This document shows, one piece after another, positions 15,566 through 21,835 of a stretch of 21,835 nt of DNA. How positions within the stretch are numbered: position 1 is the first letter of the stretch; every line of letters starts with the position of its first letter. Under the pieces are notes generated by a model. It made no database searches, was not told the DNA's origin, and saw nothing but the letters and a program-made list of their open reading frames with translations. This DNA is from UBA4660 sp002405435 (GTDB lineage Bacteria > Bacteroidota > Bacteroidia > Flavobacteriales_D > Sanyastnellaceae), in assembly GCA_036747335.1 (NCBI GenBank), contig DAIOCL010000041.1, positions 1-21,835 on the forward strand. Reading direction: 5' to 3'. Made by a program: the position numbers and the translations under genes.

Positions 15566-16022
15566 CCACAGCCGCACCTGGATTTTCACAGCCTCACGCC
15601 CGCTCATACCAGCGGAGGAGGTCCAACTGAAAGCCGATGCGGCGGCATTTATTGCATCGTGGACCGCCCACGGAAAACCCATGAGCGCCGGCATAGAAGT
15701 ATTGCTGGGTCGTTTCGTAGTGCTGGCAGCAGACGAGCAGGTGACCCCCGCCAGCGGTTGCTCCATCGACAATGCATTCAGGTTTTTGCGTGAGGCAGGA
15801 GGGCAATTGGGTATAGACCTGTTTGACCGCAACACCGTCGTATATGTGCGAGACAATGCCCTGGCCGAGGCGCCCCTCAGCCAGTTCTGGGCTTTGCGCA
15901 AGGCCGGCACCGTGGGGGACGCAACACCGGTATTTGATGTGCTGACCCGCAACCTCGGAGATATCAGAACAAAATTCCCCAGCCCCATGGGCGAAACCTG
16001 GCTAGCAGAGATGTGGAAATAG
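15540..16022 (+). CDS. Conserved Bacteroidota protein of unknown function (often mislabelled 'ABC transporter ATPase')
   Basis: A 160-residue soluble protein starting MKLLNHLPDHSRTWIFTASR, with conserved blocks LIPAEEVQLKADAAAFIASW, LGRFVVLAADEQ, SGCSIDNAFRFL and DLFDRNTVVY. It matches the short, widespread Bacteroidota family usually labelled 'ABC transporter ATPase'. There is no Walker A (GxxxxGKT), ABC signature or Walker B in it, so the label is not supported by sequence. No signal peptide or membrane segment. The ATG at 15540 lies inside the preceding gene, so it is translated with the exosortase operon, although orthologues are probably not tied to exosortases in general. Function unknown. 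Confidence 0.82.
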   Translation: MKLLNHLPDHSRTWIFTASRPLIPAEEVQLKADAAAFIASWTAHGKPMSAGIEVLLGRFVVLAADEQVTPASGCSIDNAFRFLREAGGQLGIDLFDRNTVVYVRDNALAEAPLSQFWALRKAGTVGDATPVFDVLTRNLGDIRTKFPSPMGETWLAEMWK

Positions 16023-16143
16023 GGCTGGATGCTGCAGGGATTGACGCCGCGCTGCCGGCTTCCGGTAACGCCAAATCAGCTGTCTGTTCCGTTATGCCAT
16101 GGGTTGACCGGGCCGGAGTGAATCGGGAATTCCCTCAAAATCA

Positions 16144-16174
16144 ACAATTTGTTAATTGTCGTGATTTTTTTTTT
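16144..16174 (+). terminator. Possible weak terminator of the exosortase operon
   Basis: A 6-bp AT-only stem (ACAATT with AATTGT, loop TGTT) is followed after 5 nt by ten T residues at 16165-16174. The T run is strong, but the stem is weak and separated from it. Confidence 0.35.
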
Positions 16175-16289
16175 GGCAGATGCGTAAAAACCGCCATACC
16201 TTAGGCCGACTTTAACAAACGTTAGTTCCAAAACCAATTATACCCGCGAGTGATGTGTTGTTGTTGTCGCGATATGTTTTTAGTTGTTT

Positions 16290-16326
16290 AGGCCTTTGAT
16301 GCTTGTTTTCATGCATCTGGAGGCCT
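16290..16326 (+). other. Nested inverted repeat in the leader region of the giant repeat-protein gene
   Basis: Outer arms AGGCC and GGCCT enclose inner arms GATGC and GCATC, with a 10-nt loop and small internal bulges. It lies about 120-155 nt upstream of the ATG. It has no T run, so it is not a typical terminator. A regulatory or RNA-stability element is possible but unproven. Confidence 0.35.
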
Positions 16327-16444
16327 TTGTTGTTTTGAAATATGCCTGCCCGGCCAGTACCAACCCGGGAAAACATAGATAGGGTGAACCCCGACAATTC
16401 AGTTAGTTACAATAAACGGTAGTATTAACCAAACTCAAAATCAA

Positions 16445-19400
16445 ATGAAGAAAGCGTTATTTAATGCCGGCCGATGTACAGGCCGTGATCTTCTGCGGAT
16501 GGCGTCAGCTGTCTGTTTGTTCCTGATTTCCGGATTAGTTTCGGCCCAGACGTACTCCAACGCCACGGCGATTACTATTCCGTCTTCTGGTCCTGGGTCC
16601 CCGTACCCAAGTGCCATCACAGTTTCGGGTGGTCCGACCAACATCGGCGTCATCTCTGTAACCCTCAATGGCGTAACCCACACCTGGCCTGATGATATCG
16701 ATGTGTTGCTGGTTGCACCAAACGGGGACAACCTGATCCTGATGTCTGACTGCGGAGGTAGTGCAGATGCCACAGGTCAAAACTTCACCTTCGCCAATAC
16801 AGGTGCTTCGTTGTCAGATGCAGCCCTCAACGCTTCCGGAACGTACCAGCCTACCAATTATGGCACGGGCGATGTATTTGCTGCACCGGCTGTAGGCCCC
16901 TTCTCTTCACCTGCCCCTGCCGGAGCAGCCACGCTTTCCGGCCAGTTTGGTGGTGATGATTCCAATGGAACCTGGAACCTGTTCGTTACCGACCAGTTTG
17001 GCGGTGATGTTGGTTCCATTGCGGGTGGTTGGTCTATCACGCTGGGCGCTGCAGCCATTCCAGGTTGTATCAATCCCCTTGCCTGTAACTTTGACCCGCT
17101 CGCCAATACCGACAATGGAACATGTGTTTTCCCGGGCTGTACTAACCCATCAGCCTGTAACTACAGTGCAACTGCCGGTTGCGACAATGGTACGTGTTGC
17201 TTTGACAACTGCGTTTCACTGGTGGTTACTGCAGGCACTTTCCCCGGTGAGGTTTCCTGGAATATCACCAACCCATCCGGTACTGTGGTTGCTTCGGGTG
17301 GCGCTCCCTTCAACAACACTTTCTGCTTAGCTGATGGTTGCGTTTACACCTTCAACAGTTTCGACTCTTTCGGCGACGGATGGAACGGTGCCATTGGTAC
17401 CCTGACAGTCAACGGAACAGCTATTGATGTTACCCTGTCCAGCGGTGGTTCGGGCGCGGTTAGTTTCGCTCCGGGTTTCAATACCCTGGGCTGTACTGAT
17501 CCTTTCGCTACCAACTACAATCCGCTTGCTGACTGCGACAACGGATCTTGTGTGTTTTGTCCGCTTGGCCAACAGTTGCTGGTCATCAATATGATTGACT
17601 CATTTGGTGATGGTTGGAACGGAGCCCAACTCATTCTAACAGATGCCGTGGGTAACATCATCTTCACCGGCTCAGTGAATACCGCTCCTTTCGGCGATGG
17701 CGTCTCTATCGGCACTGCGCTCGTGTGCGCGCCTGCCGGCTGTTATTTCGTAACCGTAACCGGCGGTTCATTCCCTGGCGAAGTTTCATGGGAGATTCTC
17801 GATCAGGGCGGTACCCTGATTACCGATGGTGTTGTGACAACCAACTGGGGCTTTTCCTTTGGCGGAGCCGTGTGCACCATTCCCGGCTGCACCAACCCGA
17901 TCTGCTTGAACTACAACAACTTCGCTACTGTTGATGATGGTTCTTGCCAGTGCCCGCCCGCTAACGACAATTGTGCTAGCGCTACAGACGTGGTATGTGG
18001 CGACTCTGTTGCTGGTACTTTCCTCTATGCCACCAACGATGCCGGTTCTATCGGAGACAATGGAGCATGTGAACCTGTGACCGCTGGTGTTTGGTACCGT
18101 TTTGTGGGTACAGGTGATCAGATCACCCTGGCAACCTGCGGATCTGCCGTAGACACCAAGATCAGCCTGTTCACCGGCCCCTGTGGAGACCTCGACTGCG
18201 TGGGTTCCAATGACGACGCCTGTGGTCTGCAGTCTTCACTCACCTACACGACTGTGCCCGGTGTGACTTACCGCATCTTGGTGCATCCTTTTGCCGCTAC
18301 CAGCACTGCAGCCTTTAACCTTGACATCACCTGTGTCAGCTGCACAGGATTCCCTGCGCAGCCCAACGACAACCAGTCAGGTGCACTGGTGCAGATTAGC
18401 GGAATTACCTTTGATGGTACCCTGTGCTGCACGAACCCTGACAACTCTGTTTGTCTTGGTTTCCAGACCGGTTATGGTGTTTGGTTCAGAATGAATGCCT
18501 GCGAAGGTGGCTGCGGTCTTGCAGATACCTTTGATTTCTTCGTGGAAAATATCAGCGGTACCAACGTCGGTATGACCGTTTACGAAGATGATGATGGAAT
18601 TCCGGGTGTAACGGATGCAGAGGCTATTGCCTGCTGCCCGATTGTTACCGGAGCCTGCGGCGGAGATATTTCTGCGTTCTACACACTCACTGCCTGCAAC
18701 GATTTCTACTTCCTCATTTACACAACTGATCCGGTAAACTGTGGTGATTACGAATTCACTACTACCCGGGGTTACCTCGGTTGCACCGATCCAAACTCAT
18801 GCCTGCCGCTTGATCCATGTGTAAACATTGAGAACTTCGTTGAGTGCGATTACTCCTGCTTTACGCCTGACAACGACCTGTGCGTGGATGCCACGCCGCT
18901 CACCTGCAACACTACGCTTACAGGCCAGACTACCGGTGGTTCTACCAATACCGATTTCCCTGGTACATGCGCGGCTCCTGCCGTTGGTTGCGACTGCGCT
19001 CAGTCAGGTTACACAGACCTCGCCGGTCCTTGTGCGGCTTCAGTGTGTGCGTTTGACTCGTTCTGCTGCAATGTTTTCTGGGATGGCCTTTGCGCCTCAG
19101 CCGCAGCTGCCGACCCCAACTGTGCTTACTGCGTAGGTGCTGCCTGCGAAGGTCCGAATGGTGTGTGGTATGAGCTCCCGATCGGCACCTGCGGTCCTAA
19201 CGGAACGCTCGTTACCGTATCGCTGTGTGGTTCTGCTATTGATGCCCAACTGGATATCCTCGAGGGTTCCTGCGGTGCCTTCACCAGCTGCGTTGGTCAG
19301 GAGTCAGGCGACTTCATTGAGTGTGGTTTCTTCGATCAGGATGATCCCGAAATCACCTTTATCGCTACCGACGGCGTATCTTACTATGCTTATGTAACCA

Positions 19401-20812
19401 GCGAAGGTCCCGAAGGCTCTTTCGATATCTCTCTCGAGTGTGAGTGTGTATTGCCTGGTTGTACCAACCCGGTAGGTTGTAACTATGACCCGGCCGCCAA
19501 CGTGGACGATGGTTCATGTGACTTCTTCTCTTGCACCTGCAGCGGTCCCGGTACTCCGGTACAGCTCAACATGGTTGATTTCTTCGGAGACGGTTGGAAT
19601 GGTGCGGCCTACACCATCGTAGATGGCTCAGGTACCATTGTGGCCAGCGGAACCTGTGATACAGGTGACTTCGTGGTTGACGAGGACAACTTCCTTGGTT
19701 GTGACTCTGCTTTTGACCTCATCTGTCTCCAGGATGGTTGCTACACCATCGCTGTAAGCGCCGGAACATTCCCCGGTGAAATCGGTTGGGATCTTGTGGA
19801 TGAATTTGGTAATAGCCTGGCGAGTGGCGGAGCTCCGTCGTCTGTTGATTTCTCCATCGGAGGAATCTGCGGATGCACCAACCCGTCTGCCTGCAACTAC
19901 GACCCGGCTGCAGTGGCTGACGATGGCTCTTGCTGCTTCGGCACCTGCGCTACACTCAACGTAACCAGCGGCACCTTCCCCGGTGAAGTAAGTTGGGAGA
20001 TCGGCGGTGTAACCGGCGGTGCTCCGTTTACCGGCGTGGTATGTCTGACCGATCCTTGTTTCAACACCTTCAACTTGTTTGACCTCTTTGGCGACGGTTG
20101 GAATGGTGCTACCTACACCTTCACAGTAGGTGGTGTGACCATTGCTACCGGAACACTCACCGGCGGTGCCTCGGGTACTGCCAACATTGTTCCGGGAACC
20201 CAGGGTTGTACTGACCCGAGCGCGTGCAACTATGACGCCGGAGCCGATTGTGATAACGGCACATGCTGTTTCGAAAACTGCATTACCCTGTTCCTTTTTG
20301 ATGCTTTCGGAGACGGTTGGAATGGTGCAGGTTACAGCATCAACGATGTAGCAACAGGTACCCTGATTACCGTGGGCACACTCAGCACCGGTAGTTTCTC
20401 AGCCGTTAACCTCTGTCTGCCTACCGCATGCTATGAGATTGCGGTGACCGGCGGTACTTTCCCCGGAGAGGTAAGCTGGCAGGTGAACGGTACAGATTCC
20501 GGAACCATTTTCGGAGGTGCCAACACAGCAGTTCAGTTCTCTGTAGGGGGTACCAACTGTACACCCGGTTGTCAGGAGCCTTTTGCCTGCAACTACGATC
20601 CTACCGCGGGCATCAACGATTGCTCCCTGTGTGAGTACACTTCTTGTCAGGGATGTACATACCCCGATGCACCGAACTATGATCCGGCTGCAACGATTGA
20701 TGACGGAAGCTGCGAGTGCGCAAGCCCATGTCCTGCTGACCTTGATGACAATGGTGTAGTGAACGTAAACGACCTGCTGATCTTTATGGCAGCGTTCGGT
20801 ACCTTCTGCTAA
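16445..20812 (+). CDS. Giant secreted Cys-rich repeat protein with P-domain-like N-terminus and dockerin-like C-terminus
   Basis: A 1455-residue exported protein with an N-terminal signal peptide (long basic n-region, core near 20-33, ending LVSAQ). Residues about 36-203 resemble a proprotein-convertase P-domain beta-sandwich (DIDVLLVAPNGD, NGTWNLFVTDQFGG, GGWSITL). After that come ten Cys-rich repeats of the GCTNPxACNYDPxAxxDDGSC type, five FGDGWNGA modules and five G[TS]FPGE[VI]xW modules. Three larger Cys-rich domains fall at about 506-629, 630-778 and 808-998; the first and third are PPC-like (NDNCASATDV, GVWYRFVGTG, CGSAVDTKISLFTG). The last 27 residues (CPADLDDNGVVNVNDLLIFM onward, 1429-1455) resemble half a type I dockerin. 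No T9SS type A or B domain is visible. It is probably a surface or extracellular adhesion or structural protein; no catalytic motif is seen. It ends before a strong terminator. Confidence 0.85.
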   Translation: MKKALFNAGRCTGRDLLRMASAVCLFLISGLVSAQTYSNATAITIPSSGPGSPYPSAITVSGGPTNIGVISVTLNGVTHTWPDDIDVLLVAPNGDNLILMSDCGGSADATGQNFTFANTGASLSDAALNASGTYQPTNYGTGDVFAAPAVGPFSSPAPAGAATLSGQFGGDDSNGTWNLFVTDQFGGDVGSIAGGWSITLGAAAIPGCINPLACNFDPLANTDNGTCVFPGCTNPSACNYSATAGCDNGTCCFDNCVSLVVTAGTFPGEVSWNITNPSGTVVASGGAPFNNTFCLADGCVYTFNSFDSFGDGWNGAIGTLTVNGTAIDVTLSSGGSGAVSFAPGFNTLGCTDPFATNYNPLADCDNGSCVFCPLGQQLLVINMIDSFGDGWNGAQLILTDAVGNIIFTGSVNTAPFGDGVSIGTALVCAPAGCYFVTVTGGSFPGEVSWEILDQGGTLITDGVVTTNWGFSFGGAVCTIPGCTNPICLNYNNFATVDDGSCQCPPANDNCASATDVVCGDSVAGTFLYATNDAGSIGDNGACEPVTAGVWYRFVGTGDQITLATCGSAVDTKISLFTGPCGDLDCVGSNDDACGLQSSLTYTTVPGVTYRILVHPFAATSTAAFNLDITCVSCTGFPAQPNDNQSGALVQISGITFDGTLCCTNPDNSVCLGFQTGYGVWFRMNACEGGCGLADTFDFFVENISGTNVGMTVYEDDDGIPGVTDAEAIACCPIVTGACGGDISAFYTLTACNDFYFLIYTTDPVNCGDYEFTTTRGYLGCTDPNSCLPLDPCVNIENFVECDYSCFTPDNDLCVDATPLTCNTTLTGQTTGGSTNTDFPGTCAAPAVGCDCAQSGYTDLAGPCAASVCAFDSFCCNVFWDGLCASAAAADPNCAYCVGAACEGPNGVWYELPIGTCGPNGTLVTVSLCGSAIDAQLDILEGSCGAFTSCVGQESGDFIECGFFDQDDPEITFIATDGVSYYAYVTSEGPEGSFDISLECECVLPGCTNPVGCNYDPAANVDDGSCDFFSCTCSGPGTPVQLNMVDFFGDGWNGAAYTIVDGSGTIVASGTCDTGDFVVDEDNFLGCDSAFDLICLQDGCYTIAVSAGTFPGEIGWDLVDEFGNSLASGGAPSSVDFSIGGICGCTNPSACNYDPAAVADDGSCCFGTCATLNVTSGTFPGEVSWEIGGVTGGAPFTGVVCLTDPCFNTFNLFDLFGDGWNGATYTFTVGGVTIATGTLTGGASGTANIVPGTQGCTDPSACNYDAGADCDNGTCCFENCITLFLFDAFGDGWNGAGYSINDVATGTLITVGTLSTGSFSAVNLCLPTACYEIAVTGGTFPGEVSWQVNGTDSGTIFGGANTAVQFSVGGTNCTPGCQEPFACNYDPTAGINDCSLCEYTSCQGCTYPDAPNYDPAATIDDGSCECASPCPADLDDNGVVNVNDLLIFMAAFGTFC
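17063..20713 (+). repeat. GCTNP / FGDGWNGA / FPGEVSW module array in the giant protein
   Basis: GCTNP-type repeats start at 17063, 17135, 17489, 17885, 18779 (degenerate), 19457, 19871, 20204, 20567 and 20651, each about 22 codons. DxFGDGWNGA modules lie at 17363, 17597, 19577, 20081 and 20300. Copies three to five share GACGGTTGGAATGGTGC exactly at the DNA level, which suggests recent duplication or gene conversion. FPGE[VI]xW modules occur near 17239, 17773, 19771, 19977 and 20459. Confidence 0.9.
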
Positions 20813-20847
20813 ACTTGTCGTCTTATTGAGTTATGAATTAGAGAATT

Positions 20848-20896
20848 TTCAGTTAGAGCCGCACCACTTGTGTGGTGCGGCTCAACTGAATTTTTT
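20848..20896 (+). terminator. Strong rho-independent terminator after the giant repeat-protein gene
   Basis: A 12-bp GC-rich stem (GAGCCGCACCAC with GTGGTGCGGCTC, loop TTGT) is extended past a one-base bulge by a 7-bp stem (TTCAGTT with AACTGAA) and followed by six T residues. It starts 36 nt after the stop and ends 40 nt before the next ATG. Confidence 0.92.
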
Positions 20897-20936
20897 GTGA
20901 AAGCGTATATCAACCATTAACATAAACAACCTCGCT

Positions 20937-21835
20937 ATGAAGAAACTATTATTGTTTTTTTCTGCAGTCTGTTGTCTTCTGACAGCAAACCTGAACGGCC
21001 AGTTGGTGGATGTTTTCCATTCGGTAGTCGCTACTGGACCGATTGGGAGCATTCCGGCTGGTTACTCCACCTACCGTATTTATGCCCGTATGCAAGATCC
21101 AACCGACCGTATTTCGTCTGTGTTCGGATCCACATCTCCTTCACCTGTTCACCACCTTAGGCTCCACTCCAGTTCCGCAGGCAATGTGATTTGGAATAGT
21201 GGTTTTGCCGGTGCCCTCGGATCTGATAACAATTGTGCCTTTTGGGGCTTTTTTGCCGATATGCAGTGGGATTCCTATGTGTCTATCGGAGCTACCAGTT
21301 CGGCTACTGACGCATGTCCGGATTGCGCAGGCACCCAGGGAACTATTTTCCAGATTACCAACCCGGCAGGTCAAATCCCGGGCACCTTCGCGGCTGCTCC
21401 TTTCGGTCCTGACCTGACCATTACCGATGGTGCCTGGTTTATTCCCAATGACGGTTCGTGCAATGGTTTTGGACAGGCACCTGACAACAGGATCCTGATC
21501 GCCCAGGTGACCATGCCGACTGGAACCTTGGAATATTGGATGAACATTGCAGTATTCAATGAAGCTGTTGGTGCCAACCAATTGATTTATGTGCATACCC
21601 AGCAAGGGGCGCCGGGCTTTGTGGGCACGATACCTGAACTTGATGGTAACTGTCTGGGTCTGGTATTCCCTGAGCCCGCGGCTTGCAATGATGTTCCCGG
21701 CTGCACCAACGCCACTGCCTGCAACTTTAACCCGCTGGCTACAATAGACGATGGTTCTTGTATCTTCCCGGGTTGTACCAACCCCGCGGCATGTAACTTC
21801 AATCCTACGGCCGGTTGTGACAATGGCTCATGTAC
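20937..21835 (+). CDS. Secreted Cys-rich repeat protein, 3' end beyond window
   Basis: Open from the ATG at 20937 to the right edge (299 codons, no stop). It has a signal peptide (MKKLLLFFSAVCCLLTANLN, cut probably before or after GQ), then a domain of about 225 residues with RIYARMQDPTDRISSVFG, FWGFFADMQWDSYVSIG and ITDGAWFIPNDG. This domain recurs in secreted proteins of several phyla, but I cannot name it. Two GCTN repeats follow: GCTNATACNFNPLATIDDGS at 21699 and a second at 21771. Their order and linker (IFPGCTNPAACNF) closely match repeats 1-2 of the upstream protein, so the unseen remainder may also contain FGDGWNGA-type modules. The gene follows a strong terminator by only 40 nt, with no clear promoter in that gap. 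It is probably a cell-surface or extracellular protein. Confidence 0.82.
   Translation, partial: MKKLLLFFSAVCCLLTANLNGQLVDVFHSVVATGPIGSIPAGYSTYRIYARMQDPTDRISSVFGSTSPSPVHHLRLHSSSAGNVIWNSGFAGALGSDNNCAFWGFFADMQWDSYVSIGATSSATDACPDCAGTQGTIFQITNPAGQIPGTFAAAPFGPDLTITDGAWFIPNDGSCNGFGQAPDNRILIAQVTMPTGTLEYWMNIAVFNEAVGANQLIYVHTQQGAPGFVGTIPELDGNCLGLVFPEPAACNDVPGCTNATACNFNPLATIDDGSCIFPGCTNPAACNFNPTAGCDNGSC

Larger units (their letters stand above)
16023..16444. other. 422-bp intergenic region between the exosortase operon and the repeat-protein gene
   Basis: No credible gene was found on either strand; short open frames here lack family features. It holds a weak AT-rich hairpin with a T10 run (16144-16174) and a nested inverted repeat (16290-16326). 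The last 60 bases before the ATG at 16445 are AT-rich, as is usual for Bacteroidota leaders. I found no convincing TAnnTTTG promoter; the nearest is TATGTTTT at 16273 without a -33 box. Confidence 0.6.

Noticed and set aside
16273..16280. TATGTTTT as a promoter -7 box for the giant gene
   Set aside because: It differs from TAnnTTTG at the last base and has no -33 TTG at 17-21 nt.
17063..20713. Reading the periodic repeats as a CRISPR array
   Set aside because: The repeats are coding, in frame throughout one long ORF, of variable sequence, and not separated by uniform spacers.

Overview
The window looks like a chromosomal segment from a fairly GC-rich member of the Bacteroidota, probably a marine Flavobacteriales/Cryomorphaceae-type bacterium. 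The evidence is a secreted M43 protease with a type IX secretion (T9SS) C-terminal sorting domain, giant Cys-rich proteins built of GCTNPxACNYDPxAxxDDGSC repeats, TAnnTTTG-type promoter elements (the Bacteroidota -7 box), a tyrosine-rich Wzc kinase, and a small exosortase operon of the Bacteroidota kind. Taxonomy is inferred from these family signatures only.

Left and centre (1-14042) is mostly a surface-polysaccharide locus on the minus strand. One unit reads leftward from 14042: a Wzc-like tyrosine autokinase, a GT2 glycosyltransferase, a GNAT acetyltransferase, an SpsF-like cytidylyltransferase, a class III (GSA-like) aminotransferase, a PhyH-type 2-oxoglutarate dioxygenase, an FkbM methyltransferase, an SDR oxidoreductase and a Wzx-type flippase. 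The genes from GT2 to SDR abut or overlap (ATGA overlaps), so they are almost certainly co-translated. A second leftward unit starts near 2006: a NeuB/SpsE-type nonulosonate synthase overlapped by a DUF4910 aminopeptidase-like gene that runs off the left edge. Together they suggest activation and decoration of a CMP-linked acidic or amino sugar, its addition to a lipid-linked glycan, and export. A divergent plus-strand gene for a secreted M43 metalloprotease (2159-4066) sits between the two units.

At 14176-16022, divergent from wzc, is a compact plus-strand operon behind a near-perfect TTTG-N19-TAnnTTTG promoter. It holds a 71-residue secreted peptide with a PID-CTERM-like sorting tail, a 183-residue exosortase with a visible Cys/Arg/His triad, a membrane protein of the exosortase-partner type, and a conserved Bacteroidota protein usually misnamed 'ABC transporter ATPase'. 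All four reading frames overlap. This reads as a dedicated enzyme-substrate protein-sorting system next to an exopolysaccharide kinase, and it is the most interesting system here.

The right part (16445-21835) holds two tandem secreted repeat-protein genes. The first (1455 aa) starts with a P-domain-like beta-sandwich, carries ten GCTNP-type Cys-rich repeats, five FGDGWNGA modules, five FPGE[VI]xW modules and three larger Cys-rich domains, and ends in a dockerin-like calcium motif instead of a T9SS domain. A very strong hairpin terminator separates it from the second gene, which is cut by the right edge and begins its own pair of GCTN repeats there. No tRNA, rRNA, CRISPR array, insertion sequence or prophage gene was seen.
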